From UBA964 sp031382085 (GTDB lineage: Bacteria > Pseudomonadota > Gammaproteobacteria > Steroidobacterales > Steroidobacteraceae), in assembly GCA_031382085.1 (NCBI GenBank), contig JANMYM010000028.1:1-64000 (forward strand): DNA of 64,000 bases, given 5' to 3'. The notes beneath the pieces are model-generated. The model had not been told where the DNA came from and did no database searches. It was given only the letters and a program-made list of their open reading frames with translations. Position 1 is the stretch's first letter, and every line of letters starts with the position of its first letter. Both the position numbers and the translations under genes were made by a program. Below, one piece after another: positions 48,301-56,249 of this stretch.

Positions 48301-48814
48301 CATGTACCTGGAGATGCTGGACCGCGCGGTACGCGCGCTCAAGTCCGGTCGCGAACCGCAACTCGACCAGCCGCTCGCCGCCGCCACCGAAGTCGAACTG
48401 CGCGTTCCCGCGCTGCTGCCCGAGACCTATGTGGCCGACGTGCATCTGCGCCTGACCCTGTACAAGCGCATCGCCGCCGCCGCCAGCGACAACGATCTCG
48501 ACGAGCTGCACGCGGAACTGATCGATCGCTTTGGCCCGTTGCCGGAAGCGGGCAGCGCGTTGCTGAAAGCGGCGCGCCTGCGGTTGCTGGCGCGCGCGTT
48601 AGGCGTGCGCAAACTCGAGCTCGGCGAGCTCGGCGGGTACCTGCTGTTCGAGCCGCATAATCATGCTGATCCGCGCAAGGTCATCGAGCGGGTACAGAGG
48701 CAGCCGCGTGACTACCGCCTCGACGGGCCGCTGAAACTGCGCATCCTGCGTGACTTTGACACGGTAACTGAACGGTTTGATTTTGCCGAACGCTTGCTGC
48801 GTGAGCTGCGCTAA
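45368..48814 (+). CDS. mfd: Transcription-repair coupling factor Mfd
   Basis: Removes RNA polymerase stalled at DNA lesions and recruits UvrA. 1148 residues, the same as E. coli. An N-terminal UvrB-like module (GPKLPLWLLPDWEMLPYDCF) is followed by the polymerase-interacting CarD-like domain (VVHEQYGVGRYLGLQSMEIG), the RecG-like translocase (Walker A ICGDVGFGKTEVAMRAAFVA, DEEH box in LIIIDEEHRFGVRDKEKLRA, LTLTATPIPRTLNMALGGLR) and the C-terminal TRCF domain with VDVPTAN-type motif IIESGIDVPTANTILIDRAD. csiV follows ten bases after the stop. Confidence 0.98.
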   Translation: MAPLFQLPAPRIGADPVRWCQLAGSISSLAIADAARADTRPWLLIENGAQALEQRQAELRFYGGPKLPLWLLPDWEMLPYDCFAPHPDLISERLRTLAALPHLTRGIVLVSIDTLPMRLPPRQYIESRSFQLRPGQQLALEPFRQRLVASGYVAVGQVTLPGEFAIRGSLLDLFPMGGETPLRIDLLDDEIDSIRRFDPQSQRSLDALKQFEVLPGRELPLDPDSVRGFRKRFRARFEGDPTRTAIYRGVSEGLAPPGIEYYLPLFFDRCATLADYLPADPVLVMDCGWEGALEQSFGQIVSRYEDRRHDIERPLLAPAEIAVPPADMGAIFARTARLELDTFKIEHEVPGVSQNLPSRAPPELRLDARAAQPLAPLTGWLSEQSGRVLLAVDSAGRREVLSEMLRPHGLRAVAVDSWQEFLASDAQLAMIQAPELRPVACADPAFTILTENQLFGSRARQERRRRRSQIDPAAILRDLQTLTAGAPVVHEQYGVGRYLGLQSMEIGGQPGEFLALEYRDGDRIYVPVHALHLVSRYGGADPEGAPWHKLGTDQWARARRRAAEQVRDVAAELLDLYARRKAQPGLAMPLRELEYQSFANAFPFEETADQGDAIRKVLADLGKDQPMDRIVCGDVGFGKTEVAMRAAFVAAQAGKQVAVLVPTTLLASQHFLNFRDRFADWPLRIEMLSRFRTDAEANQVVAGIESGQVDIVIATHRLLHAQLRFKDLGLIIIDEEHRFGVRDKEKLRALRAEVHILTLTATPIPRTLNMALGGLRELSIIATPPAERLAVKTFVGEWDPAGIREAVMRELRRGGQVYVVHNEVRDIEKFTADLAQLLPEAQIRFGHGQMRERELEQLMVDFYHRRFNVLVCTTIIESGIDVPTANTILIDRADRFGLAQLHQLRGRVGRSHHRAYAYLLIPPRKSLKQDALQRLEAIESLEDLGAGFVLATHDLEIRGAGELLGERQSGELAEIGVNMYLEMLDRAVRALKSGREPQLDQPLAAATEVELRVPALLPETYVADVHLRLTLYKRIAAAASDNDLDELHAELIDRFGPLPEAGSALLKAARLRLLARALGVRKLELGELGGYLLFEPHNHADPRKVIERVQRQPRDYRLDGPLKLRILRDFDTVTERFDFAERLLRELR

Positions 48815-48817
48815 AAT
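48812..48817 (+). promoter_or_regulatory. -10-like box six bases before the csiV ATG
   Basis: TAAAAT overlaps the mfd stop codon. I see no good -35 partner, so csiV may instead be read from the mfd transcript. Confidence 0.3.
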
Positions 48818-48823
48818 ACCCGC

Positions 48824-49429
48824 ATGACTCGGCGCCGAATTTTCGATGCATCCACTGCGCTGCTGCTTGGCGCGATCAGCTGCGTGGCCGTGGCGCAGGC
48901 GCCCGCTCCCGCCGCAGTACCAACGGCAACGGTCTACAACATCGAAATGGTTGTATTCTCGGGCAACGGCGGATCCAGTGAAGACTGGAGCAAGCCGGGC
49001 GCGAAAGCACCTGCAGGCGGCGGTGATTCCAGTTCGGGCAACGCGCAGGTCGGCCGGTTCGTGGCCGCTATGCCCCCCTCGCAGTTTCAGCTGGCTAACG
49101 AAGTTGCCAAGCTGCGCGGCAGTGGGCGCTACCAGATCATCACCCACATCGCCTGGCAGCAATCCGCCAGCACCTGGGGAACGCGGGCCGGATTCACCCT
49201 GGCGAGGCTCGGCTCACAGGCCGGCGGGCTCTCGGGACTCGTCTATCTGGAACGTGGCACCTACCTGCACCTGGGCGTCAACATCGCTTACAGCGCGGGC
49301 GGCCCGACTTATCGCATCGACGAATCACGCCGCATCAAGTTCTACGACAAGCAGTATTACGACCACCCCGCAATCGGCGTGCTGGCCATGGTCACGCCGT
49401 CGCAGGGTGCCAAGCCCCCCGGGCGTTAG
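48824..49429 (+). CDS. csiV: CsiV-family periplasmic protein
   Basis: 201 residues with a signal peptide (STALLLGAISCVAVAQAPA). The mature region starts YNIEMVVFSGNGGSSEDWSK, the typical 'xIEMIVFxR...SEDW' opening of CsiV, and has RYQIITHIAWQQSAS and YRIDESRRIKFYDKQYYDHP, which end the conserved domain. CsiV binds peptidoglycan and, in Vibrio, is needed for the activity of LpoA and PBP1a. Position next to mfd is conserved in pseudomonads and relatives. Confidence 0.85.
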   Translation: MTRRRIFDASTALLLGAISCVAVAQAPAPAAVPTATVYNIEMVVFSGNGGSSEDWSKPGAKAPAGGGDSSSGNAQVGRFVAAMPPSQFQLANEVAKLRGSGRYQIITHIAWQQSASTWGTRAGFTLARLGSQAGGLSGLVYLERGTYLHLGVNIAYSAGGPTYRIDESRRIKFYDKQYYDHPAIGVLAMVTPSQGAKPPGR

Positions 49430-49450
49430 CAATCGCGGTCGGCGCCGCGA

Positions 49451-50314
49451 TTACCCCAGAATCTTGTCTGGTGCGCGCGCCCACTGCGGATGCGCCTGCG
49501 CCGCCAGCGCACGAAATTTTTCCGGCAGATCCTGCCAGCGCCGCTCTTTGCGGCCAGCGCAGCGCGACAAGCTGGTCCCCGGGCGGTCACCCATCTGGAA
49601 ACGCGGCGACCAGCTGTTGAAATCGTTGAATTGCCCCAGCGCCGGAACCCAGCGCGGCAGCAACCCCGAATCCCTGAGCGCGGCGCGTGGACTTTGCAGC
49701 GTGTACATGTCGTGTACCCGCAGTGGCCGCGATGCGGCGACGCCACCACCACTGGCAGCGACGGCCGCAGATGGCGGCACAACGATATACGTTTCTTCGC
49801 GCAGCCACACCGAATCGCCGACCACGCTGACGGGACCTAACACATGGCGCCGCTCAGCACCGTTTACGGAGGCGGACTCCACCGGGCCGGTCGGACCGAA
49901 ATTGCTGGTGTTCGCACGCAGCGGCGCATAAGCCAGCGCCACATTGGCGCCGGTGATCGGATTCAGCCAATTTTCCAGCAAGGCACCGGTTTCAAGATGG
50001 GTGTAGTAGCCCACTTGCGCACCGATCACCTGATAGCGGCCATCGCCCTGATCGACGCAACGATGTATCGATCCGACGTGCATGTCGAAAAACGGCGTCA
50101 ACACATTGTCGATGAGGCCATAGCGGCGCCCCTGCAACCACCAGAAAAATACCCGGTCGTCACCTGCAAACCGCATCTGGCGGTAGATTCTTGCGAGCAG
50201 CAAGGGGTCGGTTGCGCCATCCACTCCGTCGGCGCGCGCGCCCGCCGGCCCGCCGGCCGCCACAGCGCCCATTGCTAACAAGGAAGCTGATATTTCACGT
50301 CTTGTAAGAACCAT
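49451..50314 (-). CDS. DUF1838 family protein with a twin-arginine signal
   Basis: 287 residues. The N-terminus TRREISASLLAMGAVAAGGP has the twin Arg followed by a hydrophobic stretch, so export by Tat is likely. The body has FFWWLQGRRYGLIDNVLTPF, YTHLETGALLENWLNPITGA and PSAAVAASGGG before a tail with LPEKFRALAAQAHPQWARAP. This is the DUF1838 pattern. Function is not known; the family is common in sphingomonads and other degraders of aromatics and steroids. GGGGAGGAGA precedes the ATG as a strong ribosome site. It is the last gene of the long minus-strand run. Confidence 0.8.
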   Translation of the reverse strand: MVLTRREISASLLAMGAVAAGGPAGARADGVDGATDPLLLARIYRQMRFAGDDRVFFWWLQGRRYGLIDNVLTPFFDMHVGSIHRCVDQGDGRYQVIGAQVGYYTHLETGALLENWLNPITGANVALAYAPLRANTSNFGPTGPVESASVNGAERRHVLGPVSVVGDSVWLREETYIVVPPSAAVAASGGGVAASRPLRVHDMYTLQSPRAALRDSGLLPRWVPALGQFNDFNSWSPRFQMGDRPGTSLSRCAGRKERRWQDLPEKFRALAAQAHPQWARAPDKILG

Positions 50315-50336
50315 GTCTCCTCCCCCAATTGATTAG

Positions 50337-51380
50337 CTAACCCAGTTTCAGACTCGGTGGCGCCTCGCAACGCGCCAGCATTTCGCGGCATTGTTGCCAG
50401 TCCGCACTGGCCTGCAGTTCGACCAGATTGCGCTTCGGGCCACGTCCGCGCAGGCGCACGAGTCCCAGCGACAGCGCCGGACTAATCGTGCGCCGCAAAC
50501 CATTCAGTACAGCGACTACATCCTCGCGACGATTGCAGACAGGCAGTACGTCGCAGCCGGCCTCGAGCGCCAGCGCCGCGCGCTCCACCGGGCCACCGAA
50601 TTGCGTTGCGCCAGCCATCGACAGGTCATCCGCAAATATCACGCCGCCAAACTGCATGTCGCCGCGCAGCACGCCCTGGATCCAGCGCCGCGACAAACTC
50701 GCCGGCAACGAGTCGACTTCCGGAAACAGCACATGCGCCACCATCACGGCCGGCAAGTTGTTCGCAATCAGCGTGTAGTAGGGCCGCAGATCCCGCTCCA
50801 GATCCGCGAACCCGCGCCGGTCCACCGGCAACGCAAGATGCGAGTCCGCGACCACGGCACCATGGCCGGGAAAATGTTTGGCCACCGCGCCCATGCCGGC
50901 ATCCCGCATCCCTAACATCGACGCTACCGCCAGCCGACCGACGATTTCCGGATCGGGATGCAAGGCGCGATCTCCGATTACCGTGCTGACACCGTAGTCG
51001 AGATCCACGCACGGTGCGTACGACAGATCGATGCCAACCGCGCGCAACTCCGCGGCCATCAACCAGTTCAGGCGCCGCGCCAGTGCGATGCCGGACGCAT
51101 GATCGGCATCAAATTCATGGCCAATGCGTCGCGCGGGCGGCAGCCACGAAAAACCGCTGCGAAAACGCTGAACGCGCCCGCCCTCGTGATCCACGGTCAC
51201 CAGCAGCGGCGGATTGCGCACCGCCTTGATCTCAGCCACCAGGGCCGCGAGCTGTTCGGGCTCTGAATAATTGCGTGTAAACAGGATTACCCCGCCGACC
51301 AGTGGGTGCGCGAGGATGTCCCGATCCTCCGGCGCCAGTTGCTGGCCCGCTACATCGATCATCAGCGGTCCGAGCGTCAT
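50337..51380 (-). CDS. nagZ: Beta-N-acetylhexosaminidase NagZ
   Basis: Cytoplasmic GH3 glycosidase that cuts GlcNAc from anhydromuropeptides during peptidoglycan recycling and so influences AmpC induction. 347 residues. It contains GPLMIDVAGQQLAPEDRDIL, VTVDHEGGRVQRFRSGFSWL, the catalytic His-Asp dyad region MGAVAKHFPGHGAVVADSHL and GGVIFADDLSMAGATQFGGP with the nucleophile Asp. It overlaps rlmD by 4 bp. Confidence 0.96.
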   Translation of the reverse strand: MTLGPLMIDVAGQQLAPEDRDILAHPLVGGVILFTRNYSEPEQLAALVAEIKAVRNPPLLVTVDHEGGRVQRFRSGFSWLPPARRIGHEFDADHASGIALARRLNWLMAAELRAVGIDLSYAPCVDLDYGVSTVIGDRALHPDPEIVGRLAVASMLGMRDAGMGAVAKHFPGHGAVVADSHLALPVDRRGFADLERDLRPYYTLIANNLPAVMVAHVLFPEVDSLPASLSRRWIQGVLRGDMQFGGVIFADDLSMAGATQFGGPVERAALALEAGCDVLPVCNRREDVVAVLNGLRRTISPALSLGLVRLRGRGPKRNLVELQASADWQQCREMLARCEAPPSLKLG

Positions 51381-52714
51381 GCGGAAATTCTCGCGCGATC
51401 ACGCGGACCGCGCCGCGGCTCGAGGACCACCATGGACTCCATATGCGTCGTGTGTGGAAACATGTCCAGCACCCCAGCCGCGCGCACGACATAGCCGTGC
51501 TCCTGCGTCAGCTCGCCCAAATCGCGCGCCAGCGTACCCGGATGACAGGACACATAGACAATGCGCCTGGGCGCAAGTCGCGCGACGGCCGCCAGGACCT
51601 CGCGCGCTCCGGCACGCGGTGGATCGAGCAAGACGTGCGAATAACCGCCCTGCCACCAACGCGCATCCAGGTCAGGCTGGCTGAGATCGGCGCTGAAAAA
51701 AGCGCTGTTAGGGAGCCCATTGCGGATCGCATTGGCACGGGCGCGAGCCACCAGGCCCACATCGCCCTCGACCCCGACCACCTCCGCGCCACGGCGCGCG
51801 AGCGGCAAGCTGAAGTTACCGAGTCCGCAGAACAAATCGAGCACCCGATCCCCGGGACCGGCACCTAACAACTCGAGTGCCTGGCGTATCATGAGGGCGT
51901 TAAGTCCCGCGTTGACCTGCACAAAATCGAGCGGCTGGAATTCAAGCGTTACAGCGAACTCTTCGAGGCGGTAGTAGAGCGGCGTCGCGGTTTCGGCCAG
52001 CGACGTGACCGTCCGCGGCCCACCGGACTGCAACAGGAATTCGACTGCGTGGGTCGTCGCGAACTCACCTAACAGTTCGCTGTCGGCAGTCGTGATCGGT
52101 TGCAGGATGCGCAGCACCAGGGCCGTCGCGTTGTCGGCAACTGCCACTTCAATCTGTGGCAGCTGCGCGCGCACTGTCAGTTTTTCGATCAATCGCGCCA
52201 GCGGCTCCAGCAGGCCGGCAATCGGTTCGGCGAGAACTTCGCAACGCCTCAGATCGGCGATGTAGGGCTTGGAGCGCTCACGGAATCCGACCAGGACCCG
52301 GCCTTTCTTTCCGACATCCTTGACGCCGAGCCGCGCGCGCCGCCGGTAGTTCCACACCGGCCCACTCAAGGGTGGCAACCAGCGTTCCGGCTCGACTTGC
52401 GCGATCCGTTGCAGGGTCTCGCGCAACTCCTGCTCCTTGGCAAGCAGTTGCGCCGTCGGTGACAGGTGCTGCAATGCGCAGCCGCCACAAATCCCGAAAT
52501 GACTGCAACGCGGCGTGACCCGGTCACCGGACGGACTGACAATCTCGATCAGGTCGGCGTAGTCGAACTGCTTTTGCGGCCGGCGCCGGCGGAAGCGGAC
52601 GCGCTCTCCGGGCAGGGCGCCAGGCACGAAAACTATCTTGCCAGCGTGCACAACACCCTCGGCGTCGTGGTTGAGCGCCGCGACGAGGCCCACTTCGTCG
52701 GGCACGGCGCTCAA
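51377..52714 (-). CDS. rlmD: 23S rRNA (uracil-1939-C5)-methyltransferase RlmD
   Basis: 445 residues. An N-terminal TRAM domain (GLVAALNHDAEGVVHAGKIV) is followed by the iron-sulfur ligands in CSHFGICGGCALQHLSPTAQ and, in the Rossmann domain, VLDLFCGLGNFSLPLARRGA for AdoMet. The catalytic Cys is in RIVYVSCHPGTLARDLGELT. These features identify RlmD (RumA). It begins with TTG overlapping the exonuclease stop (TTGA); a GTG four codons later is possible. Confidence 0.95.
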   Translation of the reverse strand: MSAVPDEVGLVAALNHDAEGVVHAGKIVFVPGALPGERVRFRRRRPQKQFDYADLIEIVSPSGDRVTPRCSHFGICGGCALQHLSPTAQLLAKEQELRETLQRIAQVEPERWLPPLSGPVWNYRRRARLGVKDVGKKGRVLVGFRERSKPYIADLRRCEVLAEPIAGLLEPLARLIEKLTVRAQLPQIEVAVADNATALVLRILQPITTADSELLGEFATTHAVEFLLQSGGPRTVTSLAETATPLYYRLEEFAVTLEFQPLDFVQVNAGLNALMIRQALELLGAGPGDRVLDLFCGLGNFSLPLARRGAEVVGVEGDVGLVARARANAIRNGLPNSAFFSADLSQPDLDARWWQGGYSHVLLDPPRAGAREVLAAVARLAPRRIVYVSCHPGTLARDLGELTQEHGYVVRAAGVLDMFPHTTHMESMVVLEPRRGPRDRARISA

Positions 52715-53493
52715 TCCACAGCCTCGCGCCAGGCCGCCAGGAACTCACGCCAATGAGACTCCGCAGCTGCCGTCAACCACTCGCGCACGCGCACGGTCTC
52801 GGCTTGAAACTGCCCACGATCCAAAACACCACGCAACAGTTGATAGCGCAGGAACACCAGGTAGGTATTGAGCACATCGGTTTCACAGTAGCGCCGCACC
52901 GCCAGCGCCTCGCCGCTACGCCAAGCGTCCCAGACCTGCGCACCTGAGAATCCCAGCTTACCCGGCAGACCTAACAACGCCGCCATGTCCGCCAGGGACG
53001 CCCGCGCACGCCCCTGATAAAATGACAACACGTCCATGAGATCGGTATGCCGTGCGTGGTACCGATTGACATAGTTGTTCCAGCGAAACGCGTTGTCACT
53101 GTCGCCCATTTCCCAGAACTGTGGCGCCTGCACGCTGTGTTTCAGCGCGCGATAGGTCAACACCGGCAGATCGAATCCGGAGCCATTCCATGACACCAGA
53201 TCCGGCCGATAGCGCTCAATACCGTCGAAAAAGCGCTGCACCAGTTGCGCTTCGCCGGAGTCCACCTCGCCCAGGCTCCAGACCTGGAACTGCTCGGCAC
53301 TGCGCAGGGCACAGGATATCGCCACAATGCGCTGCTGCTCGAGCGGCAGAAACTCGCTGCCGCCGGTCTGCTGGCGCCGCTGCGCCGCCATTGCCTTGGC
53401 GACCTCGGCGTCAGGCAGGTCCCCAAGACCTAACAGCGCGCGGCCATAGTCCACATCCGGAACCGTCTCGATATCGAATACCAGCACGTTCAT
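52711..53493 (-). CDS. PolB-like 3'-5' exonuclease (DEDD superfamily)
   Basis: 260 residues. The family is related to the exonuclease domain of DNA polymerase B. Motif I is in LVFDIETVPDVDYGRALLGL, motif II in LVSWNGSGFDLPVLTYRALK and motif III in EALAVRRYCETDVLNTYLVF. HDLMDVLSFYQGRARASLAD-type residues (TDLMDVL) are also present. It is a stand-alone nuclease of unknown target. Coupled by 4-bp overlaps to acpS on one side and rlmD on the other. Confidence 0.88.
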   Translation of the reverse strand: MNVLVFDIETVPDVDYGRALLGLGDLPDAEVAKAMAAQRRQQTGGSEFLPLEQQRIVAISCALRSAEQFQVWSLGEVDSGEAQLVQRFFDGIERYRPDLVSWNGSGFDLPVLTYRALKHSVQAPQFWEMGDSDNAFRWNNYVNRYHARHTDLMDVLSFYQGRARASLADMAALLGLPGKLGFSGAQVWDAWRSGEALAVRRYCETDVLNTYLVFLRYQLLRGVLDRGQFQAETVRVREWLTAAAESHWREFLAAWREAVD

Positions 53494-53942
53494 GGGCGCT
53501 TCCTGGTTGTCCGCTTCCTGGCAGTCCGCCGCTGGCTGGGCATTTTCCCGGCCGGCGGGCGTCGCGCCCTCTCCAGCACCGCTACCGCGACAATCAATCC
53601 AGCCTCATCGGTCAGTGTGACATGCCCATCGCCGATGCCGAGGCGGCGGCGCACGCGTTCGCCGCGGGGCGAATAGACGACCTCCGGTCGCCCCCAGGCG
53701 TTCTGCACCACACCAACGTCACGTATCCATACGCCGTGGCCAAATCCGGTGCCCATGGCCTTTACAATCGCTTCCTTGGCCGCGAACCGTAACGCCAGAA
53801 AACGCTCCTTGCGCTTGGTTCGTGTTAGCTGGGCAAGCTCGCCCGGCAGCAGCAGGCGCGTGACAAAATGCTCGCCGTAGCGCCGGTACACCCCCGCCAC
53901 CCGGCTGGCCTGCAACACATCAACGCCAATGCCGAAAATCAT
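53490..53942 (-). CDS. acpS: Holo-[acyl-carrier-protein] synthase
   Basis: Transfers 4'-phosphopantetheine from CoA to apo-ACP. 150 residues. It has IFGIGVDVLQASRVAGVYRR, FLALRFAAKEAIVKAMGTGF (magnesium-binding Glu and Lys) and GRPEVVYSPRGERVRRRLGI with HVTLTDEAGLIVAVAVLERA. About 25 extra basic residues follow (MPSQRRTARKRTTRKRP), beyond the usual length of about 126. In many relatives pdxJ separates recO and acpS; here it is absent. Confidence 0.94.
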   Translation of the reverse strand: MIFGIGVDVLQASRVAGVYRRYGEHFVTRLLLPGELAQLTRTKRKERFLALRFAAKEAIVKAMGTGFGHGVWIRDVGVVQNAWGRPEVVYSPRGERVRRRLGIGDGHVTLTDEAGLIVAVAVLERARRPPAGKMPSQRRTARKRTTRKRP

Positions 53943-54658
53943 CGCATCACCTGTCTGCGCACTGCCCTGGCAACCGCCCGGGTGCGAATTTCGTAGCCAT
54001 CAAGACACTGATCCAGCGCGGCCCGCAGGATGCGGCTGGCGGCCGCCAGGCCCTCAGGGTCCTGCCAGTGACCGGCTGCTACCGCCAACAACGCCGCACC
54101 GCTGAGCGACGGTTCCTGCTCGCTTGGCTGCTGGCACGGCGCAAACCCGACGCCCGCAGTAAACAGATAGCGCCGTGTGGGCTCCAGTCCGGCGAAGTCA
54201 ATGCCGTAGCCGCAGGCCTGCAACAACTGCATTTCAAATTCACGCAGCACCGGCGCCTCGGGGCCGGCCTCGCACAGCTGCTGCAGCGCCCGTGAGTACG
54301 CTTCGTACAAGGCCGGTTGCGCATCGAGGCGCTCCGTAAGCTTGAGCAGCAACTCACTCAGGTAGTAGGCCGACATCAGCGTTTGCGCGCGTGGTGTCGG
54401 CGCGGCGGCATCTGCCAGTTCTGCGCCAGTCAGCTGTGCGGCGTCGCCGCGACCTAACACGAATGACAGCAGCAGGCGCCGAAAAGGCTGCAGCACCGGA
54501 GCCAGCCGTGATTTCGGCCCGCGCACGCCGCGTGCGAACAGTGTCAGCCGGCCATGCTCACGCGTGAAAACCTCGACAATCCGGCTGGTGTCGCGGTACG
54601 GCCGGTGATGCAGCACATAGCCCGCGGCCAGTTGCACGCGCCGCGCCGCACGGCTCAT
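53939..54658 (-). CDS. recO: DNA repair protein RecO
   Basis: 239 residues. An N-terminal OB fold (AAGYVLHHRPYRDTSRIVEV and FTREHGRLTLFARGVRGPKS) is followed by a helical domain with AYYLSELLLKLTERLDAQPA and LREFEMQLLQACGYGIDFAG. RecO loads RecA onto SSB-coated DNA with RecR. No zinc cysteines are visible in the C-terminal domain, as in other Gammaproteobacteria. It overlaps era and acpS by 4 bp on either side. Confidence 0.94.
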   Translation of the reverse strand: MSRAARRVQLAAGYVLHHRPYRDTSRIVEVFTREHGRLTLFARGVRGPKSRLAPVLQPFRRLLLSFVLGRGDAAQLTGAELADAAAPTPRAQTLMSAYYLSELLLKLTERLDAQPALYEAYSRALQQLCEAGPEAPVLREFEMQLLQACGYGIDFAGLEPTRRYLFTAGVGFAPCQQPSEQEPSLSGAALLAVAAGHWQDPEGLAAASRILRAALDQCLDGYEIRTRAVARAVRRQVMR

Positions 54659-55551
54659 TCGAGACCCAGCGATTTCAGCGCGCGCGCGTCGTCGGCCCAG
54701 CCTTCCCGCACTTTGACCCAGAGCGTCAAATGAAACCGCTCACCAGTCATGTGCACGAGTTCGCGACGCGCGGAAGTGCCCACTTTCTTTAGACGCTCCC
54801 CACCTTTGCCGATGACGATCGGTTTTTGCCCCTCGCGATCCACCCAAATCACCGCTGCTACCGCCCAGCGCTCGGGCTCGCGCTCCAGGGACTCGATTTC
54901 GACCGCAATACCGTACGGCAATTCCTGGTTCAACATCAGCGTGAGTTTCTCGCGGATAATTTCCGCAATCCTGAAACGCAGGTCACGATCCGTCACCATG
55001 TCCGGCGGAAACAGCGGCGGTGACAACGGCAAATGCCTGGCAAGCGCCGCAATCAAGGGTTCCAGATTGTCGCCATGGGCTGCGGACACGGGCACGATAT
55101 CGACAAACTCGGCTTGTTTCGCCAGTTCCTCCATGAAGGGCAATAGTTTGGCGCGCGGCTTGACCTGATCAACCTTATTCACGACGGCGATCACGGGTCG
55201 GCCGGCAGCCAGCGCACGCTGCAACGCCAGCGCGTCATCCGGCGAATGTCTCAACGCTTCGACGACCCACAGAATGACATCGGCGTCGATGGCCGCTGCG
55301 GTGGCCGAGCGGTTCATGGCCTTATTGAGCGAACGCTTCGCACCCAGATGCAGCCCCGGGGTATCGACAAAGGCGATCTGCAATCCCGGCCGGTGCAGCA
55401 CACCTAACACCCGGTGCCGGGTGGTCTGCGGTCGCGGCGTGACGATTGATAATTTTTGTCCGATCAGTGAGTTCAGCAGCGTTGACTTGCCCACGTTGGG
55501 CCTGCCGATCAGCGCCGCGAATCCTGCGTGAATCTGCGCTGCTTCACTCAT
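54655..55551 (-). CDS. era: GTPase Era
   Basis: Ribosome-assembly GTPase that binds the 3' end of 16S rRNA. 298 residues. It has G1 GRPNVGKSTLLNSLIGQKLS, switch and G3 regions (RHRVLGVLHRPGLQIAFVDT, PGLHLGAKRSLNKAMNRSAT), G4 IAVVNKVDQVKPRAKLL and a C-terminal KH domain (EREGQKPIV-type VIWVDREGQKPIVIGKGGER, LKKVGTSARRELVHMTGERF). Coupled to rnc, as in E. coli. Confidence 0.97.
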   Translation of the reverse strand: MSEAAQIHAGFAALIGRPNVGKSTLLNSLIGQKLSIVTPRPQTTRHRVLGVLHRPGLQIAFVDTPGLHLGAKRSLNKAMNRSATAAAIDADVILWVVEALRHSPDDALALQRALAAGRPVIAVVNKVDQVKPRAKLLPFMEELAKQAEFVDIVPVSAAHGDNLEPLIAALARHLPLSPPLFPPDMVTDRDLRFRIAEIIREKLTLMLNQELPYGIAVEIESLEREPERWAVAAVIWVDREGQKPIVIGKGGERLKKVGTSARRELVHMTGERFHLTLWVKVREGWADDARALKSLGLE

Positions 55552-56246
55552 GCGCGTTTACCTGAGTCGAGCAGCCCGAGCAATTTGATGGCGGCCTGCT
55601 GCTCGGCGCGGCGCCGGCTGGTTCCCGCGCCTGCGGCACGACAGCCGCGGGTTTCGAGCGCGCACTCGACAACGAAATTCTGCTCGTGAGCCTCGCCCGA
55701 CACCGCTATGACTCGGTACTCCGGCAAGGGTTCGCCGTGCGCCTGCAACCACTCCTGCAGGCGTGTCTTCGGGTCCTTGAGCGCCGCCGGGTCGGGCAAT
55801 TGCTCAATGACAGGCACCACCAGCGGCAGGATCTGGGAGCGCGCCGCGTCCATGCCGCGATCGAGAAAAACCGCGCCAATCACGGCTTCCAGTGCATCGG
55901 CCAGTATCGATTGACGGCGAAATCCTCCGCTCTTCAATTCGCCGCCGCCCAATTGCAGCACCTCGCCGATACCCAGTCCCTGCGCCAGTTGCGCCAGGGG
56001 TTCGGCACTCACGACGCGCGCCCGCAGCCGACTCAGGCCGCCTTCGTCGGCATCAGGAAAGCGCTCGTACAGGTGTTCGGCAACCAGCAAATTGAGTACC
56101 GCGTCACCCAGGAACTCGAGGCGCTCGTTGTTAGTGCTGGAGGCGCTGCGGTGCGTCAGCGCCATGGTGAACAACTCATCACGCAACGGCGTGTAACCGA
56201 AGCGCGCAGCCAGCCAGTTCGACACTGGCCCGCGGGATGAATTCAT
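55548..56246 (-). CDS. rnc: Ribonuclease III
   Basis: Cleaves double-stranded RNA in rRNA processing. 232 residues. The nuclease signature is in SSTNNERLEFLGDAVLNLLV, with the second acidic site in SILADALEAVIGAVFLDRGM. The C-terminal dsRNA-binding domain starts PKTRLQEWLQAHGEPLPEYR and ends GAGTSRRRAEQQAAIKLLGL. It overlaps era by 4 bp and is preceded by the DUF4845 gene. Confidence 0.97.
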   Translation of the reverse strand: MNSSRGPVSNWLAARFGYTPLRDELFTMALTHRSASSTNNERLEFLGDAVLNLLVAEHLYERFPDADEGGLSRLRARVVSAEPLAQLAQGLGIGEVLQLGGGELKSGGFRRQSILADALEAVIGAVFLDRGMDAARSQILPLVVPVIEQLPDPAALKDPKTRLQEWLQAHGEPLPEYRVIAVSGEAHEQNFVVECALETRGCRAAGAGTSRRRAEQQAAIKLLGLLDSGKRA

Positions 56247-56249
56247 CCG

